From positions 3,472,001-3,536,000 of the forward strand of contig NZ_CP036289.1 of NCBI RefSeq assembly GCF_007748115.1: a stretch of DNA of 64,000 nucleotides, written 5' to 3'. The DNA comes from Bremerella volcania (GTDB lineage Bacteria > Planctomycetota > Planctomycetia > Pirellulales > Pirellulaceae). The notes under the pieces are model-generated. The model ran no database searches. It saw nothing but the letters and a program-made list of their open reading frames with translations, and had not been told where the DNA came from. Positions 57,695 through 64,000 of the stretch are shown here, in pieces; the first letter of the stretch is position 1; each line of letters starts with the position of its first letter. A program made the translations under genes and the position numbers.

Positions 57695-58660
57695 ATGGTT
57701 TCCAGTCGATTAAGTGGCCTGATCGCCGCAACCTACACCCCCTTCCATGCCGACGGAACGCTGGCACTTTCGAAAGTTGCTCCTATGGTCGAGCATCTCA
57801 TCCGTGCCGGGAATCGCGGTCTGTACGTTTGTGGTAGCACCGGTGAAGGTGTATCGCTTACGACGCTTGAACGTTGTCAGGTTGCGGAGGCGTATGCGCA
57901 AGCAGCCAATAAACGCGTTCCGGTGATAGTGCAAGTTGGCCACAACTGTATTGCCGAAGCAAAACACCTGGCCGCACATGCTGAAGAAATTGGTGCTGAT
58001 GCGGTATCGGCAACTTGTCCTTCGTATTTTAAAGTCGTGGACATCGTGTCGCTTTTTGAGGTCGTCCAAGCGATTGCATCGGCGGCTCCTCGCTTGCCGT
58101 TTTATTACTATCATATCCCTGCCGTAACCGGATCTCAGGTGGACATCGTGTCATTTCTACAATTTGCCGATGGCAAAATTCCGAATTTTGCGGGCATCAA
58201 ATACACTGATAAAAACCTGGCAGAGTTCCAGCGGTGCTTAAGTCTTGGTGGAGGCAAATTCGACGCGGTGTGGGGCTGTGACGACATGCTTCTGGGGGCG
58301 ATCGCGACTGGTGCCCGAGCCGCGATTGGCAGCACGTTTAATGTGCTTGCCCCACTTTACCTCGAAATGATCCGTGATTTTGAATCCAACCGCTTAGCCG
58401 AGGCGCAACAAATACAGTTGCAATCGATCGAGTTTATTTGCAAGCTAGGCATGTATCCTTTTCATACGTCGATGAAAGAACTGCTTCGATTGCTCGGGCA
58501 CGACTTTGGCACTTGCCGGTCACCGCAGCGCAGTCTGTCGAAGTCCGAATCGAAAACGCTGCATCAAGGCTTGCAGCATCTGAAATGTCTGTTTGCACTT
58601 GATTTTGCTCAAAGCAAGCTGCGCACCACGCCACAGCCTTTTCTGAACAACGGACCATGA
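57695..58660 (+). CDS. nanA: N-acetylneuraminate lyase (DapA/NanA family)
   Basis: 321 residues. TIM-barrel aldolase that splits N-acetylneuraminate into N-acetylmannosamine and pyruvate. Carboxylate-binding motif GSTGEG at 47-52; YYYHIP with Tyr139 as catalytic tyrosine; Schiff-base Lys169 in GIKYTDKN. Y-H-I-P in place of the dapA-type Y-N-V-P supports NanA over dihydrodipicolinate synthase. The ATG at 57695 is preferred over the TTG at 57683. Expression with the sialidase 37 bp upstream is likely. Later catabolic steps (kinase, epimerase) are not in this window. Confidence 0.9.
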   Translation: MVSSRLSGLIAATYTPFHADGTLALSKVAPMVEHLIRAGNRGLYVCGSTGEGVSLTTLERCQVAEAYAQAANKRVPVIVQVGHNCIAEAKHLAAHAEEIGADAVSATCPSYFKVVDIVSLFEVVQAIASAAPRLPFYYYHIPAVTGSQVDIVSFLQFADGKIPNFAGIKYTDKNLAEFQRCLSLGGGKFDAVWGCDDMLLGAIATGARAAIGSTFNVLAPLYLEMIRDFESNRLAEAQQIQLQSIEFICKLGMYPFHTSMKELLRLLGHDFGTCRSPQRSLSKSESKTLHQGLQHLKCLFALDFAQSKLRTTPQPFLNNGP

Positions 58661-58736
58661 TGACCGCGAAAGCGAACCTGTCATTGACAGATTACGTATA
58701 CAATCGGGTGATCACTTAGGTGCAAGCGACTTCGTT

Positions 58737-59954
58737 ATGAAAAAGCCATGCCCCAGAAACCAATGCATTATGGGCCCGCTTCCCAGGATTCGCGGCATGC
58801 CACATCAGATTGCTCTTGCCGTCATCCCTTGCTCAGACAACCAGTCTCGTATGCTACGCGGTATTCTGAAATACGCAGCGGAAACATCGCGTCTTCAGGT
58901 GATCAAAAACGCCGCAGTTCCGTATATTTCCTGGAACTACTTGAAGGATTGTCGGCCCGATGGAGTTGTCGCGTACGCCGAATCACGCCAACAGATTGCA
59001 ATTCTGCAGTCACTTCAGGTTCCCGCCGTGAATTTGAATCTCTTGATGCCACCAACCGATGGGGTTGCGGTTGTCCATTCGGACAATTTTGAAATTGGCT
59101 GGCGTCTGGCGGACCACTTGATTGAAGTGGGGTTGCGTAATTTTGCATTTGCAGGACATTTTGCTTGGTACCACAACCAACTTCGCCGGGAAGGTTTTTT
59201 ATCACGGCTCAGCCAATCAGATTTCGATGCGACTTCGATCGACATCGCGTTTGACGTCAATAAATCGAACCTTCAAGATGGGCTGCCGTTTCGGCAAATC
59301 GACCAAGAGAATCTACGACGTCAACTTGTCAACCTGCCGCAACCGTGCGGTGTGGCGACGTGCCACGATGAATTTTCGCATGAAGTTGTTGAATGCGCCA
59401 AGCGGGAAGGAATCGCGGTCCCGTTCGGTATGTCGGTGGTGGGCGTTAACGATTGCAGATTGATATGCGATACGACCTTGCCACCGTTGTCGAGCATTAC
59501 TCAGAACGCTGAACGCATTGGATTCCTAGCGGCGGAATTGTTAGATCAAATGATTCACGGAAAGCAGGTTCCTTCCGAACCGCTTCTGGTTTCGCCCGGA
59601 CCAATTGTCAAACGACGCTCGTCCGAATTCCTTGCCTTTGACGATGCAGAAGTTGCGAAAGCCATTGAATTTATTCGCATGCGTTGTGGCTACCCCATCA
59701 CAGTTACCGACATTGTAGAAAGATCGGGGCTTTGTCGCAAAACGCTGGAACACCGTTTTGAATCCGTCGTTGGGCACTCGATCGCCAAAGAGATTCGACT
59801 GACACGGATGCGCCATTCGCAGCACTTGCTGGCATCGACGTCCTTGAGCATCGTCGACATTGCCGTTCGTAGTGGGTTTGAAAGCACCAGCGGATTTGTT
59901 CGTGCCTTCCGCGAGTATACCGGCAAGACCCCAACTCAATACCGAAGCGCATAG
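58737..59954 (+). CDS. XylR-type transcriptional regulator: LacI-like sugar sensor with C-terminal AraC HTH
   Basis: 405 residues. Residues about 20-290 are a periplasmic-binding-protein-like sensor (IALAVIPCSDNQSRMLRGI, VVHSDNFEIGWRLADHLIEVGLRNFAF, SVVGVNDCRLICDTTLPPLSSI), and about 300-405 an AraC helix-turn-helix (VTDIVERSGLCRKTLEHRFESVVGHS, LSIVDIAVRSGFESTSGFVRAFREYTGKTPTQYR). The domain order matches XylR. Placed right after nanA on the same strand, it is the likely regulator of the sialidase/lyase locus, binding a sialic acid catabolite (inference). Confidence 0.9.
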   Translation: MKKPCPRNQCIMGPLPRIRGMPHQIALAVIPCSDNQSRMLRGILKYAAETSRLQVIKNAAVPYISWNYLKDCRPDGVVAYAESRQQIAILQSLQVPAVNLNLLMPPTDGVAVVHSDNFEIGWRLADHLIEVGLRNFAFAGHFAWYHNQLRREGFLSRLSQSDFDATSIDIAFDVNKSNLQDGLPFRQIDQENLRRQLVNLPQPCGVATCHDEFSHEVVECAKREGIAVPFGMSVVGVNDCRLICDTTLPPLSSITQNAERIGFLAAELLDQMIHGKQVPSEPLLVSPGPIVKRRSSEFLAFDDAEVAKAIEFIRMRCGYPITVTDIVERSGLCRKTLEHRFESVVGHSIAKEIRLTRMRHSQHLLASTSLSIVDIAVRSGFESTSGFVRAFREYTGKTPTQYRSA

Positions 59955-60323
59955 CTGGCCCGATTTATTGATGTATGCGCCCTAAATCGAATGCCTCTGC
60001 CAGCCATTTTGCCACGAATTCCGAGACTTCCGCTGGTCGCCCCTATCGGATTGGATGCGCAGACGTCAATAGAAGCTTTGGTCGTCCGGTGCCCTCCCCC
60101 AAGCAAAACCCTTTTCGTGAATGTTCTCTGTTTGCGATTCCGCGTTATCTATCGTTAGAAAAGGAACTAAGAAGTTCCGAGTCCATTCGGTCCACCCTAC
60201 ATTGAACCGAAACCTTTACGCAGTTGCGTGGGCTTTGCGCCCTGGACACAACCCTTCGCGAACTGAGAAGGACTACAAGTTGTCGCCGACATCCAGCACA
60301 AATCGCGGCTGGGCGGAATCCTG
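59955..60323 (+). other. Intergenic region with dispersed repeat
   Basis: About 370 bp between the regulator and a truncated response regulator gene. It holds the second copy of the dispersed repeat; no gene is supported. Confidence 0.5.
60091..60198 (+). repeat. Dispersed ~105-bp intergenic repeat, copy 2
   Basis: See copy 1 at 52397-52502. This copy lies in noncoding sequence before the truncated response regulator. Confidence 0.75.
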
Positions 60324-60884
60324 ATGGTGTTTGACGACTCGGAAAAGATTTACAGTGCGATATGTGCAGGGGCCAATGGATACCTGCTCAAGGGAGAAGA
60401 CATTGATGAAATTGTCAAGTCAATTCGTTGTACGCTGATTGGAGAGGCCTCTATCTCTCCGTCAGTTGCAAGTAAGATCCTCCAATCTTTCCATCAACGG
60501 AAGACGTCTTCGGACGATCTTGACCTGACTCCGCGCGAACGAGACTGCCTACACGGGCTAGTGAAAGGCAAGATAAAACGAGAAATCGCCGAGGAGTTGG
60601 AAGTCAGCTTTAGTACGATCGACTACCATGTTCGCAACATCTATGACAAGCTACACGTCAACAACCGCGTTTCACTGATAAACAAGGTTAATCGCAGACG
60701 GATGTTCACTTTTACGGGATGCCGCTCGATCAAAAAATTTGGATTCGCGACAAAAAAGGGACACCCTGGAATGGATGCCCTTTTAGCACTTGCACCGTGC
60801 GCAATGATCCGCAAAGGCGGACAAGCAGTACGTCCTTTTACTTCGATTCAACTTCGAGGTGAAACTCGTTCTCTTCTCCGTTAG
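60324..60884 (+). pseudogene. NarL/FixJ-type response regulator, N-terminally truncated
   Basis: The frame begins inside a receiver domain (FDDSEKIYSAICAGANGYLLKGEDIDEIVKSI, that is alpha4-beta5-alpha5 with the conserved Lys), lacking the phosphoacceptor Asp half. A LuxR-type helix-turn-helix follows (LTPRERDCLHGLVKGKIKREIAEELEVSFSTIDYHVRNIYDKLHVNNR). After about residue 135 the sequence is no longer family-like. The missing start adjoins a dispersed repeat, so an insertion or deletion removed it. Probably inactive, though a free DNA-binding part could still be made from ATG 60324. Confidence 0.75.
60753..60787 (+). terminator. Terminator-like hairpin
   Basis: AAAAAGGG and CCCTTTT arms with an inner CC/GG pair and bulges. 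It lies where the response regulator family sequence ends. Confidence 0.5.
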
Positions 60885-61297
60885 CAACTCTCGCTTCAAA
60901 AGTTGTCTGGCCAGTGCTGAACCGCTTGGGGAGCAGTGCCTTTCCGGTGCTCTCGTCTGTCTTCTTACAAAAACAACATCCCCCGCTCGCTATATGGACT
61001 CACATACCCCACATGCTAAGTCGCCAAGTCAACTGCCATGACGAGCGCGACAATCCCATCGAGTCATTTCCTCGGCAGATAAAATCGGTGGATCAACGTC
61101 CCACCTAGGCAAGAGCGTATTTAGGAGATTCGGCAAGGTCGATATTCCATCGCTTGAGGTACTTTTGGATTAACTCGACGCGTTCCGGACGAGCGCTCAG
61201 GCTGCACGAGCGGGGATACGCGATATCGAAACTTTGCTTTGCCGGTTTGCGATCATCCAACGCACGGAACTTAAATTGGAATGTGACGAGGATTAAG
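60885..61297. other. Intergenic region without a recognised gene
   Basis: About 410 bp. A 66-codon minus-strand frame (61105-61305) has plausible composition but no recognisable family or start. Otherwise nothing seen. Confidence 0.4.
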
Positions 61298-61327
61298 CCG
61301 GGCACGAAGCGTGTAGCGGCCGCACAT
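61298..61327 (-). pseudogene. Possible 5' stub of a SRAP (YedK/HMCES-like) gene
   Basis: Minus-strand ATG 61327 reads MCGRYTLRA, the near-invariant start of SOS-response-associated peptidases with catalytic Cys2, then loses similarity. SRAP genes often neighbour SOS and mutasome genes such as the divergent imuA here. Only ten codons support this. Confidence 0.35.
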
Positions 61328-61366
61328 GAAGCCTATCCTTGCTTGCTGTAATTTGCTGATTGATGC

Positions 61367-61395
61367 TTGACAGAAAGTGTACATGCGTACATATT
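61367..61395 (+). promoter_or_regulatory. imuA promoter with LexA-like palindrome
   Basis: TTGACA (61367-61372) and a weak -10 CATATT (61390-61395) with 17-bp spacing enclose TGTAC-ATGC-GTACA (61378-61391), a perfect 5-4-5 inverted repeat. The layout resembles LexA boxes of the form GAAC-N4-GTTC and sits where a repressor would block polymerase. Confidence 0.6.
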
Positions 61396-61414
61396 CATTG
61401 CCGAGGAAGCAGCA

Positions 61415-62137
61415 ATGAGTACTGATCATCATTTTAACGACCCCAGACAAACGATTGCCGACCTCCAGCAGCAAATTCGCAGTCTGGAGAGGGGTACGGT
61501 CTCGACTGAAATAACCATCAGAAAAACGGGTTGCCTAGCCCTGGACACCATGTTTCCGCAGCAAGGAGTTCGTCCAGGCAGCCTGGTGGAATGGATCGAA
61601 AGTGGAACGGCCAGTGGCGCCGGAACGTTGTCGTTACTGATAGGCAGACAGGTTTGCCAACCAATGCGCCCGATTTTCCTGATAGATCCCAGGCAGCAAC
61701 TTTATCCCCCCTCATTGGCCGCCTTGGGAATCGATCTTTCGCGTTTGGTGCTTGTGCGGCCAACTACCAAGCGGGATGCCCTCTGGGCCTGTGAAGAGGC
61801 CTTGCGTTCCCGCTCAGCAGGAATCGTGTGGGCACAGATCGACCATCTTTCAGTAACTGCGGCGAGACGCTTGCGACTGGCAGTGGAAGACTCGGAAAGC
61901 GTCTGTTTTCTTATTCGCCCCCACCAAGCTTTGCAGCAGCCATCCTGGGCGGAAGTGCGTCTGGTGGTTGAGCCTCAACCTTCACATAGCGAGTCTCCCC
62001 GATACCGAGTTTCGGTTGCCTACAGCCAAGGAAGAACCCTTCGTTCGACGACGGACATTCAGATTGACCGACACCGAGGAACGATCGATGAGTTCTCACA
62101 CCCGGCCACAAAGGGTTCTCTGCTGCTGGTTTCCTGA
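61415..62137 (+). CDS. imuA: ImuA, RecA/SulA-like mutasome protein
   Basis: 240 residues from ATG 61415 (GAGGAAG upstream). RecA-fold related: TGCLALDTMFPQQGVRPGSLVEWIE, GAGTLSLLIGRQVCQ in the Walker-A position (degenerate), and IFLIDPRQQLYPPSLAALGIDLSRLVLVRPTTKRDALWACEEALRS, typical of ImuA. It works with ImuB and DnaE2 in damage-induced mutagenesis. Overlaps imuB by 50 bp, implying coupled translation. Confidence 0.9.
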   Translation: MSTDHHFNDPRQTIADLQQQIRSLERGTVSTEITIRKTGCLALDTMFPQQGVRPGSLVEWIESGTASGAGTLSLLIGRQVCQPMRPIFLIDPRQQLYPPSLAALGIDLSRLVLVRPTTKRDALWACEEALRSRSAGIVWAQIDHLSVTAARRLRLAVEDSESVCFLIRPHQALQQPSWAEVRLVVEPQPSHSESPRYRVSVAYSQGRTLRSTTDIQIDRHRGTIDEFSHPATKGSLLLVS

Positions 62138-63623
62138 CTGGTCCGTTCAACGACTCATTGCGAGTCAACCAGAACTGAGACGATCCATGGTGGTTCTCAC
62201 TGAGTCTACAAAACGTGGTGACTTCGTTTATCAATGCAATGATCTGGCGAAACGACGTGGAGTGCGACCTGGCATGCCTGCCTCGGAAGCAGAGACTTTT
62301 GCCAAAACCCACGACTCTCTGAAGATAAGGCAAGCAAGTCTCGATCAGGACAAGACAGCCCTGGTTGAAGTGGCTTTACGCTGTGAGCCCTACAGCTTTT
62401 GCATCGGCCTGGAAGAAACGGATCGTCCCGAATGTCTGTTGATGGATGTGACCGGCATCGCCCACTTCTTCTCGGGTGAACACGCACTGCTGGAACAATT
62501 GCAACAGGAACTTTCCTCTCAAGGATTCGAGACCAGGTTAGCGATCGCCAACACAGTGGGCATGGCATGGGCGGTAGCCCATTGCCTGGAAACAAGCCAG
62601 AGGATGATTGTCCCTGCCACGGATCGTGCGTTTAAAGATAAGTTGTCAATAGGAGCTTTGCGTCTTCCCGAGACGGTCTTGGCTAAGCTGGGCCGGCTGG
62701 GGATTTACACGATCGGTCAACTGCAGAAATTAGACCGCTGCTCACTATGGTCCCGATTCGGCGAGGAACTGCTGCGGCGAATGGATCAGTTAGCTGGCGA
62801 GCGTCCGGAATCCATCACTTCTTGTCGACCTGTACCACGGTTTATCGCCTCACGACGACTGGAGTATGGACTTACCCAGCCCGAAACCATCGAGCAGCTT
62901 TGGCTCTCACTGCTCGAACGATTGGTGAGCTTACTGTCCCCGATGCGGCTGGGCACGCGGCATCTGCGTTGCCATTTTGTCATGGATAATCGAAGCGAAC
63001 ACGAGATCAATATTCGGCTTTGTGGTACTACGGCCGACGTTCGCCGGCTGGCCAACCTGCTGCGTTTACAGTTGGAACGACAGCACTGGAACGCCCCCTT
63101 GGTTGGAATTCGGCTGGAAGCCCTAGAGGTCGCTCCCCTGGATCGTACCCAACGGGAAATGCTTGAGGGAGCATCTCATGATCAGGCATGCCGCTTTTCT
63201 CAACTATTAGATCGGCTTAGCAGTCGGCTCGGTAATGAAGCTGTGACACGGCCTGCCGGTCAGCCCAATCCCATACCGGAGTTGTCGGTCCGATTGGTCC
63301 CTGTAACCGAGGTATTCTCCGCCAAAACCGTAGAACAGGATGCATTGCTCCCCTTGGACCGCCCAACGGCCCTGTTCCCCTGTCCCCGTCCCATCGAAGT
63401 GATTGCGGTAATCCCTGATGGACCACCCACTGCGCTATTTTGGAAATCAGATCGCTTGGAGATTGCCCAATGCTGGGGACCGGAGCGAATCGAATTCGGC
63501 TGGTGGCTGGGACCGTTCGTGCGTCGCGACTATTACCGCGTAGAAACGACCAAAGGGAAACGGCTGTGGGTGTTTCGACGCTTGCAAGACGACCGCTGGT
63601 TCTGGCATGGGGAATGGTTCTGA
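62088..63623 (+). CDS. imuB: ImuB, Y-family polymerase homologue of the mutasome
   Basis: 511 residues from ATG 62088 (GAGGAA upstream); upstream in-frame ATG lies deep inside imuA. RVLCCWFPDWSVQRL replaces the catalytic D-x-D-x-F start of Y-family polymerases, and LLMDVTGIAHFFSGE replaces the DE motif, so it is presumably not catalytic, as described for ImuB. Helix-hairpin-helix region LPETVLAKLGRLGIYTIGQLQKL follows, then the little-finger region. It bridges DnaE2 and the sliding clamp. Its stop overlaps dnaE2 (TGATG). Confidence 0.92.
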   Translation: MSSHTRPQRVLCCWFPDWSVQRLIASQPELRRSMVVLTESTKRGDFVYQCNDLAKRRGVRPGMPASEAETFAKTHDSLKIRQASLDQDKTALVEVALRCEPYSFCIGLEETDRPECLLMDVTGIAHFFSGEHALLEQLQQELSSQGFETRLAIANTVGMAWAVAHCLETSQRMIVPATDRAFKDKLSIGALRLPETVLAKLGRLGIYTIGQLQKLDRCSLWSRFGEELLRRMDQLAGERPESITSCRPVPRFIASRRLEYGLTQPETIEQLWLSLLERLVSLLSPMRLGTRHLRCHFVMDNRSEHEINIRLCGTTADVRRLANLLRLQLERQHWNAPLVGIRLEALEVAPLDRTQREMLEGASHDQACRFSQLLDRLSSRLGNEAVTRPAGQPNPIPELSVRLVPVTEVFSAKTVEQDALLPLDRPTALFPCPRPIEVIAVIPDGPPTALFWKSDRLEIAQCWGPERIEFGWWLGPFVRRDYYRVETTKGKRLWVFRRLQDDRWFWHGEWF

Positions 63624-64000
63624 TGCGTTACGCCGAACTCCATTGCCTGAGCAATTTTTCCTTTCTGGAAGCAGCTTCCCATCCGGAAGAATTAGTTGCC
63701 CGCGCGGCTGAGTTGGGCTATTCCGCCCTGGCCATCACCGACCGCAACACACTTGCCGGAGTCGTGCGGGCTCACACTGCCGCGAAAGACCACAACTTCA
63801 AGGTCATCATCGGTTCCGAGATCGTACCGATCGACGGCCCACCGGTGGTTCTCTGGGCTACCAATCGAGAGGGTTACGCCAATCTCTGCCGGCTGATTAC
63901 GCTAGGACGGCGGCTGGCTCCCAAAGGAGAATGTCATCTTACCGTCGAAGATATCGCAGCCCACACTCCAGGGGTTTTAGCAGGCATCGTTCCTCCAAAG
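63623..64000 (+). CDS. dnaE2: DnaE2 error-prone DNA polymerase, N-terminal part only
   Basis: 126 codons of the PHP domain before the window ends: RYAELHCLSNFSFLEAASHPEELV, YSALAITDRNTLAGVVRAH, FKVIIGSEIV, NLCRLITLGRR. This start pattern (ELHCLSNFSFL with the H-x-x-S-N-F-S-F-L motif) distinguishes DnaE2 from DnaE1. Third gene of the imuA-imuB-dnaE2 operon, overlapping imuB by one base pair of TGATG. Confidence 0.93.
   Translation, partial: MRYAELHCLSNFSFLEAASHPEELVARAAELGYSALAITDRNTLAGVVRAHTAAKDHNFKVIIGSEIVPIDGPPVVLWATNREGYANLCRLITLGRRLAPKGECHLTVEDIAAHTPGVLAGIVPPK

Noticed and set aside
60121-60324. 67-codon frame before the response regulator
   Set aside because: It lies largely in the dispersed repeat and has no family-like sequence.
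61105-61305. 66-codon minus-strand frame
   Set aside because: Unrecognised and without a start signal; considered as the rest of the SRAP stub but the sequence does not match.

Overview
The window comes from a planctomycete, most likely of the Pirellulaceae/Blastopirellula type (inference from gene content). It carries many secreted S1-type sulfatases, five DUF1559 pseudopilin-like genes each followed or accompanied by a small carboxypeptidase-regulatory-like lipoprotein, the DUF1552 + DUF1587/1592/1588/1585 cytochrome pair, ECF sigma factors of the Rhodopirellula/Verrucomicrobium type paired with FecR-LamG membrane proteins, and two giant surface proteins that start with the planctomycete 'LE.LE.R.L.A' N-terminal motif. 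Base composition is moderate, near 53% G+C by eye.

Layout. 1-20 kb is a polysaccharide sulfatase island: a Gfo/Idh/MocA oxidoreductase, a sulfatase, a FecR-LamG protein and an ECF sigma factor on the minus strand; a DUF1559 gene broken by a 26-bp tandem duplication, a lipoprotein, a GH43-like propeller protein and a sulfatase-esterase fusion on the plus strand; a decayed DUF1559 gene on the minus strand; then a second sigma/FecR-LamG pair, a double-sulfatase fusion and an iduronate-sulfatase-like gene. 20.6-27 kb is one 2117-residue secreted protein with two PhoX-like phosphatase domains, an endonuclease/exonuclease/phosphatase domain and calcium-binding repeats. 27-30.7 kb has an IS5-type transposase remnant, a glycosyltransferase, an intact ISAs1-type element with 10-bp target duplication, and a sulfotransferase.

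31.3-39.3 kb is the most unusual region: a 1546-residue Ala/Asp/Tyr-repeat surface stalk that ends in the first motif of a Hint (intein-like) domain, followed by two separate membrane-anchored proteins that hold the rest of the Hint domain, each with a different C-terminal toxin tip and each followed by its own immunity-like gene. I read this as a polymorphic toxin system with a split Hint domain and two alternative toxin cassettes. A transposase remnant closes it.

39.9-45 kb holds an ankyrin protein plus the DUF1552/DUF1592 pair on the minus strand. 46-52.4 kb holds a third sigma/FecR-LamG pair, a glycerophosphodiesterase lipoprotein, DUF1559 + lipoprotein, and a vitamin-K-carboxylase-like membrane protein. 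53-60 kb is a sialic acid locus: two DUF1559/lipoprotein pairs, a secreted sialidase, an N-acetylneuraminate lyase and a XylR-type AraC regulator. 60.3 kb has a truncated response regulator. The window ends in the imuA-imuB-dnaE2 mutagenic-repair operon behind a LexA-like palindrome. No rRNA, tRNA or CRISPR array was recognised.
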